From positions 1 to 13,080 of the forward strand of contig SLLJ01000243.1 in NCBI GenBank assembly GCA_007134165.1: DNA of 13,080 bases, given 5' to 3'. The notes below the pieces were generated by a model. That model did no database searches. It was given only the letters and a program-made list of their open reading frames with translations, and was not told where the DNA came from. Every line of letters starts with the position of its first letter. Within the stretch, counting starts at the first letter, position 1. The position numbers and the translations under genes are program-made. This DNA is from Nitriliruptoraceae bacterium. Lineage in GTDB: Bacteria > Actinomycetota > Nitriliruptoria > Nitriliruptorales > Nitriliruptoraceae. This document shows, one piece after another, positions 1 through 5,221 of this stretch.

Positions 1-2
1 CC

Positions 3-407
3 CGGGCCTCGGGGGCGAGCCGGGTGGTGGGCGTCGACGTCGTGATCGAGACCTCCGGCGCCCCGGCAGCGCTGCACGAGGCGATCGCTGCGGTGCGGGT
101 GGCCGGCACGGTGATCAGCGCCGGGTTCGTGCAGGGCGGGGCGAGCGCGCTGCGGCTGGGGGAGGAGTGGCACCACAACCGTCCCCAGCTGATCTCGAGC
201 ATGGGCGTGTGGGATTGTCCCCACCGCGCCCACCCCCGGTGGGATCGGCGCCGGATCGCGGCCACCGCGCTCAAACTGCTCGCCGAGGGTCGCCTGCGGA
301 CCGCACCGCTGATCAGTCAGCGGGTGCCCTTCGACCGGGCACCACGCGCCTACTCCCGGCTCGCCGCCAACCCGGAGACCGCGACCAAGGTCCTGCTCGT
401 CTCCTGA
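3..407 (+). CDS. Medium-chain (zinc-type) alcohol dehydrogenase-like protein, C-terminal part
   Basis: This reading frame is open to the left edge, so the gene is cut at its 5' end and only about 134 C-terminal residues are visible. The visible part starts inside the nucleotide-binding half of a medium-chain dehydrogenase/reductase: GVDVVIETSGAP is the typical strand and loop after the Rossmann glycine motif, AGTVISAGF is the next strand, and VPFDRAPRAYSRLA followed by ATKVLLV is the usual C-terminal end of the family. Members are normally 330-350 residues, so about 60% of the protein, including the catalytic zinc region, lies outside the window. The family oxidises or reduces alcohols, polyols or related compounds with NAD(P); the substrate cannot be told from this fragment. 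A zinc-free quinone-reductase-like member is possible. I see no frameshift in the visible part. Confidence 0.8.
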   Translation, partial: RASGASRVVGVDVVIETSGAPAALHEAIAAVRVAGTVISAGFVQGGASALRLGEEWHHNRPQLISSMGVWDCPHRAHPRWDRRRIAATALKLLAEGRLRTAPLISQRVPFDRAPRAYSRLAANPETATKVLLVS

Positions 408-410
408 CCG

Positions 411-417
411 CTACGCT
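411..417 (+). promoter_or_regulatory. Putative -10 box CTACGCT for the 438-905 gene
   Basis: CTACGCT contains TACGCT, which fits the actinobacterial -10 pattern TANNNT. It lies 4 nt after the preceding stop codon and 20 nt before the GTG start at 438. A Shine-Dalgarno sequence, AGGAGG, follows at 427-432. No convincing -35 hexamer is seen about 17 nt upstream. Near-identical boxes lie ahead of three other genes in the window. Confidence 0.4.
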
Positions 418-437
418 GTCGGTGTCAGGAGGACAGC

Positions 438-905
438 GTGGCCACCAAGATCGAGATCCAGGTCCCCGTCGAACGCCAGAAGGCGGCGCAGGCCGCCGGC
501 AACTTCGAACTCGCGGACCTCCCCGGCCGGCTCGCCGAGCCCGACGCCGCGGTGCGCGTGGGCAAGGCCGCCAAGCAGGACAAGGCGCTGAAGGTCGTGC
601 GCTCGCTCAACAGCATCACCAAGCTCACCCCCGGGCAGGTCATCGCCAACTACGGCCGCTCGGAGTCGCGCTGGGCGACGACGTTCCAGAAGCGGCGTGC
701 CGGGGGGGCGGAGTTCCACGAACTGCTCAGCTACGCCCGGCAGATCATCGGGCTGAGCGCCGAGGGCCAGCTGCAGATCTGCCTGATGGGGCACGCGGGC
801 CAGGGCCCGTGCATCCCGCTGTGGGTCCCGCGCGATGAGGTCACTCTCACCGTGCAACCCAACGACATCATCCTGCGCTTCGACGACCTGTCCTTCGACT
901 GGTGA
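438..905 (+). CDS. Conserved-looking protein of unknown function, 155 aa
   Basis: I do not recognise this protein. The GTG start at 438 is well supported: AGGAGGA ends 4 nt upstream. The first 60 residues are charged and rich in Ala, Lys and Glu, with an amphipathic look. The middle part, residues 58-105, contains LNSITKLTPGQVIANYGRSE and is probably helical. The C-terminal 50 residues (QLQICLMGHAGQGPCIPLWV, then DEVTLTVQPNDIILRFDDLSF) look like alternating beta strands. There is no signal peptide or membrane segment, so it is probably cytoplasmic. Codon use and GC-rich third positions match the neighbours, which supports a real gene. It stands alone between a dehydrogenase and a nuclease gene and probably has its own promoter at 411-417. 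The context does not suggest a function. Confidence 0.8.
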   Translation: MATKIEIQVPVERQKAAQAAGNFELADLPGRLAEPDAAVRVGKAAKQDKALKVVRSLNSITKLTPGQVIANYGRSESRWATTFQKRRAGGAEFHELLSYARQIIGLSAEGQLQICLMGHAGQGPCIPLWVPRDEVTLTVQPNDIILRFDDLSFDW

Positions 906-999
906 ACCCGTCGGGTCCTGCGCGCGGATCCCGGTCCGGCTCCGGTTCCTGCCTGGCGGCCCGGCGAGGCGTATCCCCTGATCACCCGGTCGAGCGTGG

Positions 1000-1015
1000 C
1001 CGCGCGCCAGCGCGG
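1000..1015 (+). other. GC-rich hairpin in the gap before the nuclease gene
   Basis: CCGCGC-GCCA-GCGCGG forms a perfect 6-bp stem with a 4-nt loop in the 135-nt gap between the unknown gene and the nuclease gene. Only a few T residues follow (CTTGGTT), so it is at best a weak terminator for the upstream gene. It could instead be leader structure for the nuclease mRNA. No clear -10 box was recognised in this gap. Confidence 0.3.
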
Positions 1016-1040
1016 CTTGGTTGACCCACGGAGCTGAGCA

Positions 1041-2033
1041 GTGGCCGAGCCCGACGCGGACGACGACGAGCGGCTGTTCGCGGTGGTGGGTGTGGCCGAG
1101 GGGACCTTCGGCCGGTTCGAGCCCGACACCCCGCCGTTGATCGACGGCCGGGGCCGCGTTCGGCTGTCGTTCAGCCGCGTGGACATGTTCCGCACCTGCC
1201 CGCGCCGCTTCCGCTACACCTACGTCGACCGACTGCCGACCCTTCCGAGCCCGGCGTTGTCCTTCGGCAGCTCGATCCACACCGCCCTCGAGGCCTTCTA
1301 CGACCGCAAGCTGCCGACCATGCCCTCCGAGGAGGAACTGGTCGGGTCGCTGTACGACGCGTGGGACCCGACCGGTTTCGCCGAAGTACCGCGCACCGAG
1401 CAGCTCGAGTACTACCGCCACGGCCAGCAGGTGCTGCGCCGGTTCCACCGACGGGTGGCGCCCACCTATCGCCTGCCGGCCGCGACCGAGGCGTGGTTCG
1501 AACTGCCGGTCGACCACGAGGCGGTGGTGGTCGGCTCCATCGACCGCGTCGATGTCGACGACGACGGCCGGTTCCACGTCGTGGACTACAAGACCAACCG
1601 GCGGGTGCGCAGCCGTGCGCAGGTCGCCGGCTCGCTGCAGCTCGCGATCTACGCGCTGGCCTGCCGGCACCTGTATGGGGCGCTGCCGGCAACGGTCAGC
1701 CTCGACTTCGTGGTCGCCGGAGTCGAGGTGCGGGTCCCGATCGAGGAGCTCGACCTCGAAGCCGCCCGCCAGGCGGTGCTCGACACCGCGGCACAGGTCC
1801 GTGCCGGCGTGGACCGGCCGGTGCCCGGTCCACGGTGCGGGTGGTGTGACCACCGGGCCATCTGCCCGGCGTGGCAGGGCGAGGGTCCCGAGGTGCTGGG
1901 TCGCGCCCACACCGAGCTCACGGCGCTGCGCCGATCGCTGGCGCGCGACGTACGCCGGATGCGCGAGCTCGAAGCCGGGGTGGCCCGGATCGAGGCGGAG
2001 CTCGGCGTGCCGCCCGACCCGACCGGAGCCTGA
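1041..2033 (+). CDS. RecB-family PD-(D/E)XK exonuclease with probable 4Fe-4S cluster
   Basis: This is a 330-residue stand-alone nuclease of the RecB/AddB/Cas4 type. The PD-(D/E)XK core is intact by eye: His80 in FGSSIHTALEAFY, Asp168 in GSIDRVD, the Asp182-Tyr-Lys184 pair in VVDYKTNRR, and Gln200 in SLQLAIYAL. Four cysteines are placed as in iron-sulphur nucleases of this group: Cys53 in FRTCPRRF, and Cys266, Cys269 and Cys275 in CGWCDHRAIC. The AddB/Cas4 family uses such residues to hold a 4Fe-4S cluster that staples the fold, and Mg2+ for DNA cleavage. No helicase domain is present. Residues 1-40 are an acidic extension and residues 286-322 look like a coiled coil, both outside the core. 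The GTG start at 1041 has GGAG 7 nt upstream. Actinobacteria often carry such single-domain RecB-like exonucleases; a repair role is inferred. Confidence 0.88.
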   Translation: MAEPDADDDERLFAVVGVAEGTFGRFEPDTPPLIDGRGRVRLSFSRVDMFRTCPRRFRYTYVDRLPTLPSPALSFGSSIHTALEAFYDRKLPTMPSEEELVGSLYDAWDPTGFAEVPRTEQLEYYRHGQQVLRRFHRRVAPTYRLPAATEAWFELPVDHEAVVVGSIDRVDVDDDGRFHVVDYKTNRRVRSRAQVAGSLQLAIYALACRHLYGALPATVSLDFVVAGVEVRVPIEELDLEAARQAVLDTAAQVRAGVDRPVPGPRCGWCDHRAICPAWQGEGPEVLGRAHTELTALRRSLARDVRRMRELEAGVARIEAELGVPPDPTGA

Positions 2034-2060
2034 GTCCCGTCCCTCAGCGGCGCGGGCGCG

Positions 2061-2100
2061 CTACGATCCGGCCCGCAGCGGGCCAGGCGCGCAGCGGGCC
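2061..2100 (+). promoter_or_regulatory. Putative promoter box and hairpin before the SRPBCC gene
   Basis: CTACGAT (2061-2067) contains the -10-like TACGAT. It is followed directly by GGCCCG-CAG-CGGGCC (2070-2084), a perfect 6-bp stem with a 3-nt loop. The 10-mer GCAGCGGGCC occurs twice, at 2075-2084 and 2091-2100, 16 nt apart. The expected transcription start lies inside the hairpin, so it could act as an operator or as a structured leader. No good -35 sequence is visible. Confidence 0.4.
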
Positions 2101-2128
2101 GGGAGCGACGCACCAGGAGGGAACCGAC

Positions 2129-2563
2129 GTGGGACAACGGGTCGAGGACACCACCATCATCGCCGCGGACCGCGACACGGTCTGGACGGTCATCACCGAC
2201 CTCGACACCTACCCGGAGTGGGCCAGCGGAGTGATCGAGACGGAGATCACCGTCGCCAACGACGACGAATCGCCGCACCGCGGCCGTTTCCGGATCGACG
2301 CGAAGGTGGCCGAGATCGGCTACCTCATCGAGTACTCCTACGACGACTACGACATCCGCTGGACGCTGATCGAGGGGGACACGATCTCCCAGCTCGACGG
2401 GCTCTACGAGCTCAGCGAGAACGGCGAGGGCACCCACGTGCGCTACAGCCTCGAGGTCGACCTCGACATCCCCGTGCCCGGCTTCCTCAAGAAGCAGGCC
2501 GCTCGACACATCCTGGAGCAAGGACTGTCGAGCCTCAAACGGCGCTCCGAGGAGTTCGGCTGA
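2129..2563 (+). CDS. SRPBCC-family protein (polyketide cyclase/dehydrase-like)
   Basis: This is a 144-residue protein with the START/Bet v1-like SRPBCC fold. The N-terminus is diagnostic: a beta strand (VEDTTIIAA), then the helix DRDTVWTVITDLDTYPEWAS, which is the conserved helix and aromatic turn of the family. Alternating strands follow (IEYSYDDYDIRWTLIEG, TISQLDGLYEL, THVRYSLEV), and a long C-terminal helix (residues 119-144) would close the hydrophobic cavity. The family binds lipids or small hydrophobic ligands; the ligand is unknown here. I chose GTG at 2129 because AGGAGG sits 8 nt upstream at 2115-2120 and the family fold begins right after it; the same frame is open further upstream, but that part overlaps the nuclease gene and is not protein-like. 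The next gene starts only 4 nt after the stop, so the two are probably cotranscribed. Confidence 0.85.
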   Translation: MGQRVEDTTIIAADRDTVWTVITDLDTYPEWASGVIETEITVANDDESPHRGRFRIDAKVAEIGYLIEYSYDDYDIRWTLIEGDTISQLDGLYELSENGEGTHVRYSLEVDLDIPVPGFLKKQAARHILEQGLSSLKRRSEEFG

Positions 2564-2567
2564 ACCC

Positions 2568-2897
2568 ATGACCCGTGACGAGGTCGAGTCGGCCTACTTC
2601 GCGCTGCTCCGGGCCCGCGAGGAACTCGATGCGCTGCGCCGCTACCAGCAGTATCTGGAGGCCGAGGCGCAACGTCTGCGCCGGGTCCGGGCCGAGGGCG
2701 AGGCCCTGGCGACGGAGGTCGATCGCCGCATGCGGCGCGGGTTGGCCCACACCGACGCACCATTGGCGCAGGCGATCGCCGCCCGGCTGGCCGCCATTGA
2801 CGACGAGCGTCCGCGGCTGCCCGATCGGCTTGCCGCCGCCGAGGCCTTCGTCACCGAGTGCGAGCAGGAGCACGCCGCACGGCGCGGCGATCGCTGA
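2568..2897 (+). CDS. Small coiled-coil protein of unknown function, 109 aa
   Basis: I do not recognise a named family. The sequence is almost entirely charged helix, rich in Ala, Arg, Glu and Leu, with heptad-like spacing. Two long helical halves (about residues 3-60 and 66-104) are separated by a short turn, LAHTDAP, which suggests an antiparallel helical hairpin. There is one cysteine near the C-terminus and no membrane segment or signal peptide. The ATG at 2568 follows the SRPBCC stop by 4 nt, and the only Shine-Dalgarno-like sequence, GAGGAG at 2549-2554, is rather far away (13 nt), so translation may depend on coupling with the upstream gene. It could help organise a complex with its operon partner, but nothing in the sequence proves that. 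Confidence 0.72.
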   Translation: MTRDEVESAYFALLRAREELDALRRYQQYLEAEAQRLRRVRAEGEALATEVDRRMRRGLAHTDAPLAQAIAARLAAIDDERPRLPDRLAAAEAFVTECEQEHAARRGDR

Positions 2898-2906
2898 GCC
2901 GACCCG

Positions 2907-2943
2907 CTACGATCTCGGATCGCGACGTCGCCGGCTGCCGGCG
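2907..2943 (+). promoter_or_regulatory. Putative promoter box and leader hairpin for the cold-shock-like gene
   Basis: CTACGAT (2907-2913) contains the -10-like TACGAT. It overlaps a small inverted repeat, CGATC-TCG-GATCG (2910-2922). Further down, CGCCGG-CTG-CCGGCG (2929-2943) forms a 6-bp stem with a 3-nt loop. If transcription starts near 2920, the untranslated leader is about 85 nt and carries this hairpin. Cold-shock mRNAs often have structured leaders, so regulation at the RNA level is plausible here. No clear -35 sequence is seen. Confidence 0.4.
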
Positions 2944-3005
2944 CCCACCTTCCTGCCCTTCTCCGCCGCGCGCTGCGCGTCGGGCTGCCCCACGGAGCAC
3001 CACCC

Positions 3006-3311
3006 ATGCCCACCGGACGTGTCAAGGTCTTCCACGCCGATCGCAACTTCGGATTCGTCGTCAACGACGAGGGCGGCGAACTCTACGTCTCCGGCGACGA
3101 GGTGGCTTCGGGGCCGTTGCGCCCCGGCGACCAGATCGAGTTCGAGGTCGCCGACACCGAACGGCGGCGCAAGGCAGCCACGGGGGTGACCGTGACACGC
3201 CAGGCTCCGGCCGGCAACCCGGTGGGCCGCACCATGGCCCCGCCACCGACCTGGGACGACCTCGAGGAGCGCGAGCGGCAGCGCCGCATGGCCCGCCGCC
3301 GCCGCCGCTGA
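3006..3311 (+). CDS. Divergent cold-shock-domain protein with basic C-terminal tail
   Basis: This is a 101-residue protein whose first 65 residues match the cold-shock domain, an OB fold that binds single-stranded nucleic acid. TGRVKVFHADRNFGFVVND lines up with the classic GTVKWFNAEKGFGFI segment, so RNP1 (NFGFV, residues 14-18) is kept. RNP2 is altered: LYVSGDEV (26-33) replaces VFVHFSAI, and the first-strand Trp is Val. Several base-stacking aromatic residues are therefore missing, so RNA binding may be weaker or different. After residue 66 comes an extension absent from CspA: a Pro-rich linker, TWDDLEERERQRR, and an almost pure arginine end. The basic tail could itself bind RNA or the ribosome (inference). 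It is likely the first gene of an operon with clpS, which starts 34 nt downstream. Confidence 0.8.
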   Translation: MPTGRVKVFHADRNFGFVVNDEGGELYVSGDEVASGPLRPGDQIEFEVADTERRRKAATGVTVTRQAPAGNPVGRTMAPPPTWDDLEERERQRRMARRRRR

Positions 3312-3345
3312 CCCCACCCACCGCCACGAGCAGGGGCGCGCACCG

Positions 3346-3657
3346 ATGGCACCGTTGCTCTCCGCCGCACCCGCCGCGCCGGTCCGTGAGCGTGACGCCG
3401 AGACCGAGGACCGTGTCCGGCCCGACGCCCCCTGGGACGTCCTGGTCTGGGACGACCCGGTCAATCTGATGTCCTACGTCGTGTTCGTCTTCCGGCGGGT
3501 GTTCGGCTTCCCCGAGCCCGTCGCCCGCAAGCTGATGCTCGAGGTCCACCACCAGGGCCGGGCGCTGGTCGCCTCCGAACCCCGCGAACAGGCCGAACTC
3601 TACGTCCAGCAACTGCACGGGTACGGACTGCACGCCACCATGCAGCGCACCTCGTGA
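3346..3657 (+). CDS. clpS: ATP-dependent Clp protease adaptor protein ClpS
   Basis: This is a 103-residue ClpS. The protein recognises N-terminal Leu, Phe, Trp or Tyr on substrates and hands them to the Clp unfoldase (ClpC in actinobacteria) for degradation. The fold is intact: WDVLVWDDPVNLMSYVVFVF (30-49) holds the binding residues Asp36, Asp37 and Asn40, and LMLEVHHQGRA (63-73) holds His68, matching Asp35, Asp36 and His66 of the E. coli protein. The C-terminal strand and helix EQAELYVQQLHGYGLHATM are typical. The first 29 residues are a flexible charged extension, also usual, thought to engage the unfoldase. The ATG at 3346 has AGGGG about 9 nt upstream. The stop overlaps the next start by 4 nt (GTGA), which suggests coupled translation with the DUF2017 gene. 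Confidence 0.96.
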   Translation: MAPLLSAAPAAPVRERDAETEDRVRPDAPWDVLVWDDPVNLMSYVVFVFRRVFGFPEPVARKLMLEVHHQGRALVASEPREQAELYVQQLHGYGLHATMQRTS

Positions 3658-4187
3658 GCCGCAGCTTCCGACGCCACGGCCAGAGCATCCGCATGCAGCT
3701 CGCGGCCGGGGAGGTCGCGCTGCTGCGCTCGATGCGTGACGGGCTGCGCGCCGTGCTCGAGGACGGCGCGCCCGACGACCCGGTGATCGCGCGACTGTTC
3801 CCGACGGCGGTGAGCGACGACCCCGAGGCCGACACCGAGCTGCGCCGTCTGCTGCGCGACGAGCTGCTGACCGCCCGGCTCGCCGCGCTCGACGACCTGC
3901 ACGAACTGTTCGAGCAGGGGCAGGAGAGCAGGGGCGGGCTGCGGGTGGATCTCGACGCCGAGCAGGCCGTGCTGGTGCTCGGCGTGTTCAACGACCTGCG
4001 CCTGGCCATCGGTGCCCGCGTCGGGGTCGAGCACATCGAACGCGAGCAGTTGCCCACCGACGAGGCGACCACCCAGCGTCTGGCGGTGATGGATCATCTC
4101 GGGTGGCTGCAGGAGCAGCTGCTCGCGGTGCTCGACCCGCCGTCGGTGCAGGTCCACCTCGACGGCGACGGTCAGGAGCGAAGATGA
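3654..4187 (+). CDS. DUF2017-family protein
   Basis: This 177-residue protein matches the actinobacterial DUF2017 family, which commonly sits just downstream of clpS. It is largely helical and acidic: a helix from residue 15 (MQLAAGEVALLRSMRDGLRA), then a Pro/Asp-rich link with ARLFPTAVSDDPEADTELRR, a helix LLRDELLTARLAALDDLHEL, and the segment ARVGVEHIEREQLPTDEATTQ followed by MDHLGWLQEQLLAVLD. There is no signal peptide or membrane segment. The GTG start at 3654 lies in the clpS stop (GTGA), and its own stop overlaps the next start (ATGA), so it is translationally linked on both sides. The family's biochemical role is unknown to me; the constant position suggests a link to Clp-dependent proteolysis. 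Some mycobacterial members have been labelled transcription regulators, but I see no DNA-binding motif. Confidence 0.85.
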   Translation: MSRSFRRHGQSIRMQLAAGEVALLRSMRDGLRAVLEDGAPDDPVIARLFPTAVSDDPEADTELRRLLRDELLTARLAALDDLHELFEQGQESRGGLRVDLDAEQAVLVLGVFNDLRLAIGARVGVEHIEREQLPTDEATTQRLAVMDHLGWLQEQLLAVLDPPSVQVHLDGDGQERR

Positions 4188-5221
4188 AGCTGGGAATCGG
4201 CGTCAGCGAGGACCTCCCGGTGTCGGTGCAGCAGCGGCTGGCCGCCGACGTCGAGGCGGCCGGGTTCGCCTCGTTGTGGACCAACGAGGCCAGCGGACGC
4301 GACGCGCTGCTGGTGTGCCAGGCCTGGGGGGCTGCCACCACCGCCCTCGAGGTCGGCGTCGGGGTGGCGCCGATCTGGACCCGCAGCCCCGCCCAGCTGG
4401 CGATGGCCGCCGCCACCCTGCAGGAGGCGACCGGAGGAAGGTTTGTGCTGGGTCTGGGCGTGAGCCACCCGGCGACGATGGGCCGCTGGCACGGTGCCGA
4501 GGTCACCCGACCTCTCACCGCGGCTCGCGAGACCCTGACCATCCTGCGCCAGGCCGACGCCGGTACCCCGACCGATCTCGCCGGGCAGGTCCAGTCCTCG
4601 CGCCGGTTCCGACTGGCGATCACCCCCCGCCCGCCGGCACTGCGCCTGCACCTCGCGGCGATGGGTCCGCGCATGCTGGAGTTGGCCGGAACGATGGCCG
4701 ACGGTGTGCTGCTCAACTGGTCGTGCCCGCAGGCGATGGCCGACGCCGGCGCGCGCGTCCGCGCCGCCGCAGCGACGGCTGGCCGTGATCCCGCCGACGT
4801 CGAGGTGGCGGCCTACGTGCGGGTGGCGGTGGCCGACGACCCGGATGCGGCCCGCGCGGCCCTGGCCGCCCAGATCGGGCAGTACGCGGCGCTGCCCGCC
4901 TACGCCTCGCACTTCGCGCAGCAGGGGCTGGGCGATGCCGTGACCCGAGTCAAGGCGGCACACAAGCAGGGCGCCAACGCCGCCGGGCTCGCCGAGGCGC
5001 TCGGCACCCCGGCTCTCGAGGCGCTGGGGTTCGCGGGTACCCCTGCCGACGCAGCCGGCGGGTTCCTCGACGGGCTGCGTGACGCCGAGCTCGACCACGC
5101 GGTGCTGCGGGTGGTCGTGGTCGGCGACGACCCGGTCGACGGGGTTGCGGCGGCGATCCGGGCCTTCGACCGGTTCACGGCTCCTCCGGCGTCCTCGGGC
5201 CTCGGCGCCGACGCCGGGTGA
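4184..5221 (+). CDS. Luciferase-like (LLM class) F420-dependent oxidoreductase
   Basis: This is a 345-residue TIM-barrel protein of the bacterial luciferase superfamily. The N-terminal strand MKLGIGVSED, then AADVEAAGFASLWTNE and ALEVGVGVAPIWTRSPAQLA, and the segment GGRFVLGLGVSHP (84-96) are typical of F420-dependent members. LTAARETLTILRQ (111-123) is the usual helix after it. Such enzymes use the deazaflavin F420, or FMN, to transfer hydride; the substrate cannot be predicted. The ATG at 4184 overlaps the DUF2017 stop (ATGA) and has AGGAG 5 nt upstream. The frame is open further upstream, but that would overlap DUF2017 by 85 nt without adding family sequence. It closes the clpS operon. Its last 47 nt overlap the 3' end of the convergent murJ gene, so the final residues FTAPPASSGLGADAG are encoded opposite the MurJ tail. 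Confidence 0.88.
   Translation: MKLGIGVSEDLPVSVQQRLAADVEAAGFASLWTNEASGRDALLVCQAWGAATTALEVGVGVAPIWTRSPAQLAMAAATLQEATGGRFVLGLGVSHPATMGRWHGAEVTRPLTAARETLTILRQADAGTPTDLAGQVQSSRRFRLAITPRPPALRLHLAAMGPRMLELAGTMADGVLLNWSCPQAMADAGARVRAAAATAGRDPADVEVAAYVRVAVADDPDAARAALAAQIGQYAALPAYASHFAQQGLGDAVTRVKAAHKQGANAAGLAEALGTPALEALGFAGTPADAAGGFLDGLRDAELDHAVLRVVVVGDDPVDGVAAAIRAFDRFTAPPASSGLGADAG

Noticed and set aside
411..1910. Long open frame of 499 codons on the minus strand
   Set aside because: It lies antisense to two well-supported plus-strand genes, has low-complexity Arg/Gly/Pro/Val-rich content and no family motif. Such antisense frames are common in very GC-rich DNA.
1041..2033. Cas4 of a CRISPR system
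   Set aside because: The nuclease and cysteine motifs are shared by Cas4 and stand-alone RecB-like exonucleases. It is longer than typical Cas4 and there are no cas genes or repeats nearby.
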